Assembly: GCA_052400685.1 (NCBI GenBank) | Contig: JBQTGJ010000005.1 | DNA length: 64,000 nt | Direction: 5' to 3' (one strand) | Source: CAZHHH01 sp052400685 | GTDB lineage: Bacteria; Bacteroidota; Bacteroidia; Bacteroidales; Marinilabiliaceae | In this document: piece after piece, positions 37,847-46,764 of the stretch | How the letters are laid out: every line of letters begins with the position of its first letter | Numbering within the stretch: the first letter of the stretch is position 1 | Translations under genes and position numbers: made by a program | Notes under the pieces: generated by a model | What the model saw: the letters and a program-made list of their open reading frames with translations, nothing else | What the model was told of the DNA's origin: nothing | Databases searched by the model: none

Positions 37847-40210
37847 CTATTTCAATAACTTCTTCACTTCCCGTTGCCCACTGGCAGAAACCACCACCAC
37901 ATAAACCCCGGCTTGATCGGGTAATACCAGAAATGTTTTATTGGTACGTGCTTCCGACTCGCTCAGCTTCTCGCCCAATGAAGAATACACTTCTATACGC
38001 CCGAAGCCATCTAACAACAACTCCCGATCAATACTAACGATGGCACGTCCTTTTACCCCTACAATATTAATCCCGGGCACATCGGTTTCCTCTTTAACTT
38101 CAGCAACCGAAGTCGCGACTTCCTGAACAGACGATTCTGACACCTTAAAAGACAACACAAAACGATCGTTACTATCTCCTATTACCGAAGGGGTATAGGT
38201 ATAAGCGGTTTGTTCATGTAAATCTATTTCAGTTTCTGTAATATTATCCAACAAGTACACCTCCATATGTTCATTAAACTTCGATAAATCAAATGTCAGC
38301 GTAACATCATCGGCAACCCGGTTACGAACACTTATGGGAAGTTCATAATCCCCGTCAAAATATGGCAACCCATTAATTGACAAGGAACGCCCATCCGTTT
38401 GAAAAAATATTTCGGGAATATTTTTAGACCCGTTAAAATATTTACGCGCATCACCCGCATCACTTCCTTCTACCGCATTATCCGAAAAGTAAACAACAGC
38501 CCCATCGCGACCAATCCCGTTGCTTGATACAATACGAATAATATCAGTGGAGTCAGGATGTACCGAAGCACTCTTTAACATGGCACCTTCAAGGCCATGC
38601 GTCTGAAGCGAAGGATCTATAGTAAGCGATGTTGCGTCATTAGCATAAATCCAAAGACTTTGATAAGGTGGTATCAGTGCCATATTGGCTTCCATGTCAG
38701 TATCACCGGGATAAAGAGCCACTTTAGCTCCTTCGGGCGAATATCTGTTATAAGTAATGAATGTCATCTCAGCATCAACGCGTGTCCGATACCATAACGT
38801 ACCGCTAATATCAGGTCTCTCCCACGATGAATCCTCCCAATTAAGAAAACTGCCATAAGGATTCGCGAACAAATTATAACCGGACGAAGTGTACTCTCTG
38901 GTAACTGCGCTATTATTAAGCTCTCCGGTATAACTAAAAACATTATCGTCGCCTAGCGCTGAACTGTATTTAACCAAAGCACCTTCAAGATTTTCAATTG
39001 TGGGATTGGTTTCGCTGGCGGAATATTTAACCCACTGATTTCTGTATAAATAAACGGATGCTTCCGGATTTGTAGCATCAAAATAAGTAAAATCAGGATT
39101 TGTCATGGGGCTGGCTAAATAGTACCATTGATCCGTCGGTATTGTCAGTTCAACTTTAGCCTGTCCCGTTATAGTGCCATTGGCAATAAAAGAAGCCAAG
39201 CCATTCTCTTCGGTATTACTTTGCAAAACTAAACCGCCGTTATCTGTAATTGTAACGTCTCCACTTACGGTAAGCTCAGCGCCGGGTTCCAACGTAAGAA
39301 CAGCTCCCGAATTGATGGTAACAGAAGCAAGAATCTCCTCACCCAAATCGGCACTTATCACCGGATTATTGCCAGAGGCCTTTATTGTAACATCAGAATT
39401 ATCTGCAGGTAAAGTATTTTGGCTCCAGTTACCGGCATTGCTCCAATCCGTATCTGAACTACCATTCCAGGTGTATAAAGCATCATTATCTGGTCTGACA
39501 GAAATCCCGACACTCTCCACTAGGTCAATCAAATCCGGCTCATTATCAATAAAATCGTCTAAAAGACCATAATCACCTTTTGAAATATCCCCCCATCCCG
39601 GATCATCAATTTCGGCATCCGGATTCAGAATATATAAATTATCAGAAGAACTATTCATGCCCCCTCCAGCATGTGCAAAATTGCCCCCTACAATCAGATC
39701 ACCATCCAGTTTAATATTGGTATTAGACGAAGAGCTATAATCGCCGGTAACTATAATAGTTCCCTTAACCTGAACACTAGAGCCCGTGGAGGTGAGATTA
39801 CCATGAACAATCAATATACCGCCATCATTTACCGTAATACCAGCCGACCCGGTCAAATCGCCGAATATTTCAAGAGTGCCACCACTCTTAACGGTGAAGC
39901 CTCCCCATAAATTATTTTCATAATTTCCCAAAACCTTGAAATAGCCGGAAACCTCTACACTTACCGGTGTAAAAGAACCATTACGCGTAATCACAGCACC
40001 TTCGCTAATGACTAAATTTTCATCAACGACACCGTCTGTAGACGGCGCATGAGTAACGTATGTTTTCCCCTGCTTTTTCTCCTGCCAAACCGAAACATCC
40101 TCATAATCCCCTACTACACTGGCCTTTGACAAATAATCTGCCAATCCATTAGCAGAAATACTTAAAAGCATCAAAGGGATTAAAACCAACCTCAGGTAAA
40201 ATTTATTCAT
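37847..40210 (-). CDS. T9SS-exported protein, paralogue of the giant protein
   Basis: A 787-residue exported protein. The signal peptide is 1-25 (LVLIPLMLLSISANGLA). Residues about 60-200 form beta-helix-like repeats (SGGTLEIFGDLTGSAGITV). From about 241 (LYTWNGSSDTDWSNAGNW) to the end, roughly 546 residues, it aligns nearly block for block with the last 549 residues of the giant protein: QWYYLASPM, GTLWYRTRV, SRNGIGRDGAVVYFSD-type segments, and the T9SS domain GVKGRAIVSIDRELL to REVKKLLK. It has no catalytic motif; a role as surface protein is inferred. A -7 box TAAATTTG lies about 120 bp upstream. Confidence 0.88.
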   Translation of the reverse strand: MNKFYLRLVLIPLMLLSISANGLADYLSKASVVGDYEDVSVWQEKKQGKTYVTHAPSTDGVVDENLVISEGAVITRNGSFTPVSVEVSGYFKVLGNYENNLWGGFTVKSGGTLEIFGDLTGSAGITVNDGGILIVHGNLTSTGSSVQVKGTIIVTGDYSSSSNTNIKLDGDLIVGGNFAHAGGGMNSSSDNLYILNPDAEIDDPGWGDISKGDYGLLDDFIDNEPDLIDLVESVGISVRPDNDALYTWNGSSDTDWSNAGNWSQNTLPADNSDVTIKASGNNPVISADLGEEILASVTINSGAVLTLEPGAELTVSGDVTITDNGGLVLQSNTEENGLASFIANGTITGQAKVELTIPTDQWYYLASPMTNPDFTYFDATNPEASVYLYRNQWVKYSASETNPTIENLEGALVKYSSALGDDNVFSYTGELNNSAVTREYTSSGYNLFANPYGSFLNWEDSSWERPDISGTLWYRTRVDAEMTFITYNRYSPEGAKVALYPGDTDMEANMALIPPYQSLWIYANDATSLTIDPSLQTHGLEGAMLKSASVHPDSTDIIRIVSSNGIGRDGAVVYFSDNAVEGSDAGDARKYFNGSKNIPEIFFQTDGRSLSINGLPYFDGDYELPISVRNRVADDVTLTFDLSKFNEHMEVYLLDNITETEIDLHEQTAYTYTPSVIGDSNDRFVLSFKVSESSVQEVATSVAEVKEETDVPGINIVGVKGRAIVSIDRELLLDGFGRIEVYSSLGEKLSESEARTNKTFLVLPDQAGVYVVVVSASGQREVKKLLK

Positions 40211-40332
40211 AGCTTAATTATTAATATCAACAACACATCACAACACCACATAAACTATCTACAAAACTCAATGATACATTCAAATTAAGCACATCGCTTA
40301 AAAATAATATAAACTCAATTTATCGTAGCAGA

Positions 40333-40340
40333 CAAATTTA
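40333..40340 (-). promoter_or_regulatory. Promoter -7 box for the 787-residue protein gene
   Basis: The minus strand reads TAAATTTG, a perfect match to TAnnTTTG, giving a leader of about 115 bases. No clear -33 TTTG is present. The rest of the 784-bp gap up to 40994 is very AT-rich; only the repeat at 40872-40950 is recognisable in it. Confidence 0.45.
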
Positions 40341-40871
40341 CTGTTTCATTTTGGATTTTCTACGTTATTAAATACTGTAAGTTACAAAAAATCAATAAAA
40401 ACAAAGATGCACATACGAAAACCCGTGCCCTGTATAGAATAGAAACAAACAGATTAACAGGTAGTTTTAATACAAGACAAAAAATACAAGTTAACAGTAT
40501 GATTTTTAAATATTAAACACCGAAAGCAAAAACCAAATATCACACAACAAACCACTATAAAACAATCAAATAGACATAAATAAAATTCGACAGAAAACTA
40601 ACATAAAAACAAAAATTCTTTTTCATTCATCTCCCGAATGTCAACCTTAAAGCGTTAAACTTTGTTAAATATGCATTCTAAATAACAACTCAAATAAAAA
40701 TAAATTAAACCACTAATTATCAATTCATAACAACCACACAAAATAAAAAAATAATCGCTTTCTATATTAACAGTCAACTTTCTCCATTAAAATTTGAACA
40801 ACCCTAATGAAATCAAGTCATAAAACGAGGCATTTAAGATAGAAAATTTAAAGTTAAGGTATGCGCAGCCC

Positions 40872-40950
40872 TGAGAATTTGAGTTTTCTGGTATAAATAA
40901 CCATTTTGAAAGCAAGCGTAACACAAAAGTTGGGCTTTACCGACAGACTC
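40872..40950 (+). repeat. Half-element related to the nested-hairpin repeats
   Basis: GAATTTGAGTTTTCTGG, then CATTTTGAAAGCAAGCGTAACA and GGGCTTTACCGACAGACTC. The first part is the reverse complement of the segment at 18814-18866; the end matches the GACAGACTC border of family 1. A parallel copy is at 49023-49072. Confidence 0.45.
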
Positions 40951-40994
40951 CAATTACTAAAAAAATGGTAATATTACCCATCAAACAACAATGA

Positions 40995-41492
40995 ATGAAG
41001 AGCAACACACCACATCTAAACAAAGAGAGCTACCTGCAATGGCTGGCATCATTGCTGAAGGACGGTCAAAGTGCCAAAGTCAGAATCAGGGGACTGAGTA
41101 TGTTACCCTGGTTAATTCCGGGCGATGGCATTACGGTACAGCCTTTAAATAAAAACAGACTGCGAGTAGGTCAGGTCATTGTTTTTCAGGGTGAAGACAA
41201 CTGGGTAGCGCATCGGCTGATTAAAATAAATCCACAAAACAATACTTACATAACCCGTGGCGATGCCAACCTTCGAAACGACAAGCCTCTCTCTCTCCAC
41301 CAGATTAAAGGAATTGTTATAATGGTATCACCAAAACATTTTTTTTGGTCAAATTGGGCATTGGGAAGAACCGGGAAATATTTGGCCACACTGCAACCCT
41401 ATACTGCGCCACTTTTTTGGTTGATGGGACGAATTGCACTGGTTATTCGTCGTGCGATGAAACGAGCCATAGGAATTATTTCACACACATAG
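40995..41492 (+). CDS. S24/S26-type signal peptidase-like protein
   Basis: A 165-residue protein with the S26 peptidase fold. The nucleophile serine is in RIRGLSMLPWLIPGD (Ser35), then LRVGQVIVFQ, WVAHRLIKI (His73) and YITRGDANLRNDKP. A histidine where bacterial signal peptidase I has its lysine resembles the archaeal/ER-type Ser-His enzymes. A hydrophobic segment near 133-150 may anchor it. Small S24/S26 proteins of this kind occur in Bacteroidota peptide-modification loci with PqqD and HprK-like genes; here it is 14.5 kb from such a cluster, with the two T9SS genes between. Its last 12 codons lie inside a family 2 repeat, which provides the stop codon. Confidence 0.8.
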   Translation: MKSNTPHLNKESYLQWLASLLKDGQSAKVRIRGLSMLPWLIPGDGITVQPLNKNRLRVGQVIVFQGEDNWVAHRLIKINPQNNTYITRGDANLRNDKPLSLHQIKGIVIMVSPKHFFWSNWALGRTGKYLATLQPYTAPLFWLMGRIALVIRRAMKRAIGIISHT

Positions 41493-41637
41493 GGATAATT
41501 AAACCAGGCGAGTTCCATATGGCAACTAAGAGACAAATTATAATCATATGAAACGAGCCATGGGAATTGTTTCACACACAGGAGGATGATTAAGCTAGGC
41601 GAGTTCCAGATGACCTTAAAAAACAAAATATAATCAT
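41456..41637 (+). repeat. Two tandem copies of the 91-bp repeat (family 2)
   Basis: Units begin at 41457 and 41548 with ATGAAACGAGCCAT, share GGAATT.TTTCACACACA, AGGCGAGTTCCA and ATAATCATATGAAAC, and a third unit starts at 41638 but breaks off. Within a unit ATGAAACGAGCC and GGCGAGTTCCAT are imperfect inverted repeats, so each can form a hairpin with the TTTCACACA loop. The first unit overlaps the 3' end of the peptidase gene. The rest of the gap to 41873 holds the purA terminator. Confidence 0.75.
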
Positions 41638-41804
41638 ATGAAACAGATCGGTTGGCTTCCCCCCCGACCCAAACAACCAGTCCAAACAACCTTCCGATCT
41701 TAATAACAAATGATTTAATGGATAAAAAGCCCGTTGTCAAAGGGACAATAGCACAGGCAGCAGCTTCTCAATCCCACCTAGCGCTGCCTTTACAACACAA
41801 AAAA

Positions 41805-41839
41805 ACAAGCGGCACGAAGAAAAACTTCACACCGCTTGT
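41805..41839 (-). terminator. Terminator of purA
   Basis: ACAAGCGG/CCGCTTGT stem with inner GAAG/CTTC pairing, followed on the minus strand by TTTTTTTGTG, 34 bp beyond the purA stop codon. Confidence 0.85.
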
Positions 41840-41873
41840 CACTGATCACTTGCTTACAAAGCAACATTTCTTA

Positions 41874-43136
41874 TTAGGCTCTAACAATCGTCTGTTCTCT
41901 GTCGGGTCCCACAGAAACAATTGTAATAGGTACATTCAATGCCTCCTCCAAATATTTAATATATTGAACCAATGCTTCCGGGAAATCATTTTCTGATTTA
42001 ACACCGGTAAGATCACACTTCCATCCTGGAAGTTCGGTATAGACCGGCTCCAGCCCATCGGTCAATTCGTATGGAAAATCGGTAACCTCTTTGCCATTAA
42101 TTTTATATGCGGTAGCCACTTTTATCACATCCTGATCACTCAGCACATCACTCTTCATCATAATAAGACGGGTAACGCCATTAATCATTACACTGTATTT
42201 CAGCGCTACAAGGTCAAGCCATCCACAACGACGTGGACGACCGGTTGTAGACCCAAATTCATTGCCATTTTTTCGCAAATTATCACCCACCGCATCAAAC
42301 AATTCTGTCGGAAACGGACCGGCCCCAACGCGCGTGCAATAGGCCTTGAAAATACCAAAGACTTCGCCAATTTTAGTAGGAGCAATACCCATTCCGGTGC
42401 AGGCACCCGCACAAACAGTATTTGAAGATGTGACAAATGGGAACGAACCAAAATCAATATCCAGCATGGTACCCTGTGCACCTTCAGCCAGAATACTCTT
42501 ACCCTGTAGCAAATAATTATTAAGCAAATTCTCACTGTCCACCAAACGAAACTGCTTAATGGCTTCAATACCTTCCTGCAATCCGGCTTCGTACTCTTCA
42601 ATATTAAACTCGAAACCATACATCTCTATTAATTTCAGATGCTTGGCCTTTAAAGCCTCATATTTGCTGTCAAAATTATCCAACAAATCGCCGACACGCA
42701 ATCCATTGCGCCCTGTTTTATCCATATAAGCCGGACCAATCCCCTTGAGGGTAGACCCAATCTTAGTAACGCCCTTTGAAGCTTCTGATGCCGCATCCAA
42801 AACACGATGTGTAGGTAAAATCAGATGTGCCTTTTTTGAAATGACAAGATTTTTGGTAGGATCAACCCCACGGGCTCTCAAGCCATCCACTTCTTTTTTA
42901 AAACTAATGGGATCGAGCACCACACCATTACCAATAACATTCATCTTATCGGCATGGAAAATACCCGATGGAATATTATGTAATACATGTTTGATATTAT
43001 CAAATTCAAGTGTATGCCCGGCATTGGGACCACCCTGAAAACGGGTTATCACATCATATTTGGGTGTTAATACATCCACCACTTTTCCTTTACCCTCATC
43101 ACCCCACTGCAATCCAAGTAAAACGTCTGCTTTCAT
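41874..43136 (-). CDS. purA: Adenylosuccinate synthetase
   Basis: Joins IMP and aspartate with GTP to form adenylosuccinate, the first step to AMP; cytoplasmic. With the ATG of MKADVLLGLQWGDEGKGK the protein has 420 residues, normal for the family; the longer frame adds 22 residues of no family resemblance. The GTP-binding loop WGDEGKGK, the catalytic Asp/His pair (D in WGDEG, H in GPNAGHT), and TTGRPRRCGW are present. It is monocistronic on the minus strand between two plus-strand genes. A small hairpin (GGAGAA/TTCTCC, 43158-43172) lies about 20 bases upstream in its leader. Confidence 0.98.
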   Translation of the reverse strand: MKADVLLGLQWGDEGKGKVVDVLTPKYDVITRFQGGPNAGHTLEFDNIKHVLHNIPSGIFHADKMNVIGNGVVLDPISFKKEVDGLRARGVDPTKNLVISKKAHLILPTHRVLDAASEASKGVTKIGSTLKGIGPAYMDKTGRNGLRVGDLLDNFDSKYEALKAKHLKLIEMYGFEFNIEEYEAGLQEGIEAIKQFRLVDSENLLNNYLLQGKSILAEGAQGTMLDIDFGSFPFVTSSNTVCAGACTGMGIAPTKIGEVFGIFKAYCTRVGAGPFPTELFDAVGDNLRKNGNEFGSTTGRPRRCGWLDLVALKYSVMINGVTRLIMMKSDVLSDQDVIKVATAYKINGKEVTDFPYELTDGLEPVYTELPGWKCDLTGVKSENDFPEALVQYIKYLEEALNVPITIVSVGPDREQTIVRA

Positions 43137-43483
43137 TATCAAAATTTTAATAAGGATGGAGAAAACTTCTCCTGATATTTTAAAAACTTTTAGACCATTC
43201 AATGCAACCTGTCGGGATTCGGATTTAACCCAACAAAAAATCGGAAAACCAGGCCCAATATGCCATGACTTTCCGATGTGTAAAAATAGACATTATAAAT
43301 GGTTTAACCTCCAAATCACTATTTTATTTTAAAAAAAGAGCTGACAGGAAAGCCAATTATAAACAGTATCAACTAAAAATATCACGCAAAAATTGATTTT
43401 TCGTGCGAGCACTAAGTAAAAAGGCTCACAAATACCACCACCAATCAATTACACAAATGCCCTCCACTCCTGTTCATTCTTCT

Positions 43484-43513
43484 TTTGCCAATCCAATCTT
43501 TCTGCTAATTTTG
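43484..43513 (+). promoter_or_regulatory. Promoter of recG, very short leader
   Basis: TTTG (43484-43487), 18 bases, then TAATTTTG (43506-43513), a near-ideal Bacteroidota promoter. Transcription would begin around 43518, only a few bases before the ATG at 43523, so the mRNA would be leaderless or nearly so. This supports that start over the frame opening at 43403. The remainder of 43137-43483 shows the purA leader and nothing else recognisable. Confidence 0.6.
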
Positions 43514-43522
43514 CGTTTCATC

Positions 43523-45622
43523 ATGTCCGAATTAGCAACCTTAAATATTATGTATCTTCCCGGTGTTGGTCCACACCGGGCTGAGCTGCTGAAGCAGGAG
43601 CTTCGTATCGTTTCCTACGAAGACCTGATCTATTATTTCCCGTATAAATATATCGACCGAAGTCGCATCTATACCATACGGGAAATTGATGGCTCCATGC
43701 AGAATATTCAACTAAAAGGTAAGATAACCGACCTGCGCACCATTGGCGAAGGACGAGCCAAGCGCATGACAGCAACTTTCAGCGATGCCACCGGCTCAGT
43801 TGAGTTGGTATGGTTTAAAGGACTAAAATTTGTAAAAGGCAGTCTGAATGCCGATCACACTTATATACTCTTCGGGAAACCGTCGGTTTTCAACGGCTCC
43901 ATCAATATTGTACACCCCGACATCGAACCGTATGAAGAAGGGAAGCCCCGCATAGAGGCAGGCTTGCAGGCGCATTACAACACCACGGAGAAAATGAAAA
44001 ATAAATTTCTCAACTCCAAGGCCATTCACAAACTATTACATACGCTGTTCATCAATTATAAAGGTAAAATTCCGGAAACCCTGCCTGCCTATCTCATTGA
44101 AAGGCACAAACTGATGATTCTGGATGAAGCACTGCGAACAGTTCATTTCCCAAAAGACAATCAAACACTTGAAAAAGCCCGTTTTCGGTTAAAGCTGGAG
44201 GAACTTTTTTACATACAACTGAATATTCTAAAACTCAAAAATCAAAGAACCGCATACACCAAAGGCCATATTTTTGGAAAAATAGGTGATTACTTTCATC
44301 ATTTTTATAATGAACATCTACCATTTCAACTCACCAACGCACAAAAACGGGTCATCAGGGAGATGCGGCACGACATGGGTTCGGGACACCAGATGAACCG
44401 GCTGTTGCAAGGCGATGTGGGCAGCGGCAAAACACTGGCTGCTCTTATGGTGATGCTCATTGCGCTCGACAATAATTTTCAGGCATGTATGATGGCTCCC
44501 ACCGAAATTCTGGCCACACAACATTACGTCACCATCAGACAAATGGTAGAACCCCTCGGCATCAAGGTGAGCCTGCTTACTGGCTCCACAAAGAAAAAGG
44601 AGCGCCAGATCATCGACCAGGAATTACGCAACGGGACATTACAGATACTCATTGGCACCCATGCCCTGATTGAAGATACCGTGGTATTTAATTCTCTGGG
44701 ACTCGTGATCATTGATGAGCAACATCGTTTTGGTGTAGAACAACGCGCCCGCCTTTGGAAAAAAAACGCACAGCCACCGCACGTTTTGGTGATGACAGCC
44801 ACCCCCATTCCACGAACTCTGGCCATGACGGTTTATGGCGATTTGGACGTATCAGTCATTGATGAGCTGCCGCCGGGACGCAAACCGATTCAGACGGTCC
44901 ACTATTTTCACAACCGCCGCAACCAACTCAACCGATTCCTGCGTCAGGAAATTGATAAAGGACGACAAATATACGTGGTCTATCCGCTCATCGACGAATC
45001 GGAAAAAATGGATTTTAAAAATCTGTCGGAAGGCTACGAATACATGAAAAAAGCGTTTCCCGACAATGAAGTGACAATGGTTCACGGACGCATGAAACCA
45101 GCAGACAAAGACGCAGCGATGGCTGAATTCGCCTCCGGGAAGGCGCAGATATTGGTTGCGACAACAGTTATCGAAGTAGGCGTCAATGTGCCCAATGCTT
45201 CGGTAATGGTCATTGAGAGTGCCGAACGCTTTGGTCTGTCACAGCTACACCAGCTACGTGGTCGGGTGGGTCGCGGCGCCGAGCAAAGCTATTGCATACT
45301 GATGACCGACTACAAACTGGCTGAAGAAACCCGCAAACGCATGGAAATTATGGTGCGCACCAACGATGGCTTCGAAATTGCCGAAGCCGATATGAAAATG
45401 CGCGGCCCGGGCGATTTGGAAGGAACCCAACAATCAGGTCTTCCCTTCGAATTAAAAATAGCCAATCTGTCACGCGACAGCCGGCTGCTACAGGTAGGCC
45501 GACAAATGGCCGAAGAGGTATTGAAAAACGATCCGCTTCTCGAGAAACAGGAAAACTTTGTACTGTCGAAACAATTGAAGAAACTGGCCCGTCAAAAAAT
45601 AAACTGGAGTATGATAAGCTAA
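43523..45622 (+). CDS. recG: ATP-dependent DNA helicase RecG
   Basis: RecG remodels stalled replication forks and branch-migrates Holliday junctions. From ATG 43523 it has 699 residues, full length. The N-terminal wedge domain is an OB fold (MQNIQLKGKITDL, then GSVELVWFKG). The helicase core carries Walker A GDVGSGKT near 296, Walker B IIDEQHRFG, motif III TATPIPRTLAMT, and motifs V-VI (ATTVIEVGVNVPNA; QLHQLRGRVGRG), with the RecG TRG motif downstream. The promoter position supports this start. selU begins 90 bp downstream with its own promoter. Confidence 0.97.
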   Translation: MSELATLNIMYLPGVGPHRAELLKQELRIVSYEDLIYYFPYKYIDRSRIYTIREIDGSMQNIQLKGKITDLRTIGEGRAKRMTATFSDATGSVELVWFKGLKFVKGSLNADHTYILFGKPSVFNGSINIVHPDIEPYEEGKPRIEAGLQAHYNTTEKMKNKFLNSKAIHKLLHTLFINYKGKIPETLPAYLIERHKLMILDEALRTVHFPKDNQTLEKARFRLKLEELFYIQLNILKLKNQRTAYTKGHIFGKIGDYFHHFYNEHLPFQLTNAQKRVIREMRHDMGSGHQMNRLLQGDVGSGKTLAALMVMLIALDNNFQACMMAPTEILATQHYVTIRQMVEPLGIKVSLLTGSTKKKERQIIDQELRNGTLQILIGTHALIEDTVVFNSLGLVIIDEQHRFGVEQRARLWKKNAQPPHVLVMTATPIPRTLAMTVYGDLDVSVIDELPPGRKPIQTVHYFHNRRNQLNRFLRQEIDKGRQIYVVYPLIDESEKMDFKNLSEGYEYMKKAFPDNEVTMVHGRMKPADKDAAMAEFASGKAQILVATTVIEVGVNVPNASVMVIESAERFGLSQLHQLRGRVGRGAEQSYCILMTDYKLAEETRKRMEIMVRTNDGFEIAEADMKMRGPGDLEGTQQSGLPFELKIANLSRDSRLLQVGRQMAEEVLKNDPLLEKQENFVLSKQLKKLARQKINWSMIS

Positions 45623-45699
45623 CACAAATAAAGTCCTGTAAACCAACATCCCAATGCCACACATTTTATCGCAATCGAACACCGAGCCGGGATTTTTTT

Positions 45700-45707
45700 T
45701 ACCTTTG
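45700..45707 (+). promoter_or_regulatory. Promoter -7 box of selU, leaderless transcript
   Basis: TACCTTTG perfectly matches TAnnTTTG and lies five bases before the selU ATG (45713). Since transcription usually begins about that far downstream, the mRNA would have no leader. A -33 TTTG is not evident. Confidence 0.45.
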
Positions 45708-45712
45708 TTGCC

Positions 45713-46759
45713 ATGCTTGATGAAATTACAATTGAATCATATTACAGCAACAACAAATGGTTGCCAGTAGTCGATGTCCGGTCGCCCAGGGAATTTGAAA
45801 AAGGTCATATTCCCGGTGCGATCAACATACCCCTTTTTTCCAACGAAGAACGTGCCCGTGTAGGGACAATATACGTACAAAAATCACGAGAAAAAGCCAT
45901 CGAATTGGGCTACAAATTTGTGACACCCAAACTCCAGCATTTTATAGACGCCTCACGGGCAGTGGCTCCCGATGGAAAAATTGTCATCCACTGCTGGCGT
46001 GGCGGCATGCGCAGTCAATCGTTTGCGAAACATTTGCACGACAATAACTTCAGTGAAGTTCACGTCATCCACAATGGTTATAAAGCCTATCGCCACATGG
46101 TGCTCAATCTTTTTGCGCAACCGTGGAATTTAAAAGTTGTGGGAGGATATACAGGCGCCGGCAAAACGCACCTGCTTCACTATCTCGATGAGCAAAACCA
46201 TCAGACGATTGATCTCGAAGGATTGGCCCACCACAAAGGATCTGTATTCGGCGGCATCGGACAACCTGAGCAACCCACATCTGAGCAGTTCGAAAACAAT
46301 CTCTATGAAAAAATGAGACTGCTAAATCCAGCAGCGCCGCTGTTCATTGAGGACGAAAGCCTTAAAATCGGCAAAGTTTCGATGCCACAAACACTGTATC
46401 AGCAAATTCGTTCGGCAATGATTTACTTCATCGATGTGCCACGCGAAGAAAGGGCCCTTTTATTGGCCAACGACTACAACTTTGACAACATCGAACCATT
46501 GGCTAACGCCATTATAAAAATAACCAAAAGGCTGGGTGGGCTGGAGACGAAACAAGCCTTAGAATTACTATATCAACGAAAGTTTTACGAGGTTGCCCTT
46601 ACCAGCCTTAACTATTATGACAAAACCTATTTAAAAGGACTTCAGGATCGTGACCCCAATAAAATAAGAATGATACCCTGTTGCGACACCACCCCGTCAT
46701 TAAATGCACAACGATTACTGGACTCCGTTAAACAAGATGAATGTATAACAACAAACTAA
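45713..46759 (+). CDS. mnmH: tRNA 2-selenouridine synthase
   Basis: SelU/MnmH exchanges sulfur for selenium in 2-thiouridine at the wobble position of tRNAs for Lys, Glu and Gln, using selenophosphate and a geranylated intermediate. The 348 residues are full length: a rhodanese domain with the catalytic Cys94 in IHCWRGGMRS, then a P-loop domain with GGYTGAGKT (144-152). selD, which makes the selenophosphate, follows five bases downstream in the same operon. Confidence 0.96.
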   Translation: MLDEITIESYYSNNKWLPVVDVRSPREFEKGHIPGAINIPLFSNEERARVGTIYVQKSREKAIELGYKFVTPKLQHFIDASRAVAPDGKIVIHCWRGGMRSQSFAKHLHDNNFSEVHVIHNGYKAYRHMVLNLFAQPWNLKVVGGYTGAGKTHLLHYLDEQNHQTIDLEGLAHHKGSVFGGIGQPEQPTSEQFENNLYEKMRLLNPAAPLFIEDESLKIGKVSMPQTLYQQIRSAMIYFIDVPREERALLLANDYNFDNIEPLANAIIKITKRLGGLETKQALELLYQRKFYEVALTSLNYYDKTYLKGLQDRDPNKIRMIPCCDTTPSLNAQRLLDSVKQDECITTN

Positions 46760-46764
46760 CATAT

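Noticed and set aside
41652..41996. Plus-strand frame overlapping the purA 3' end
   Set aside because: It crosses the purA terminator and is antisense to conserved purA codons.
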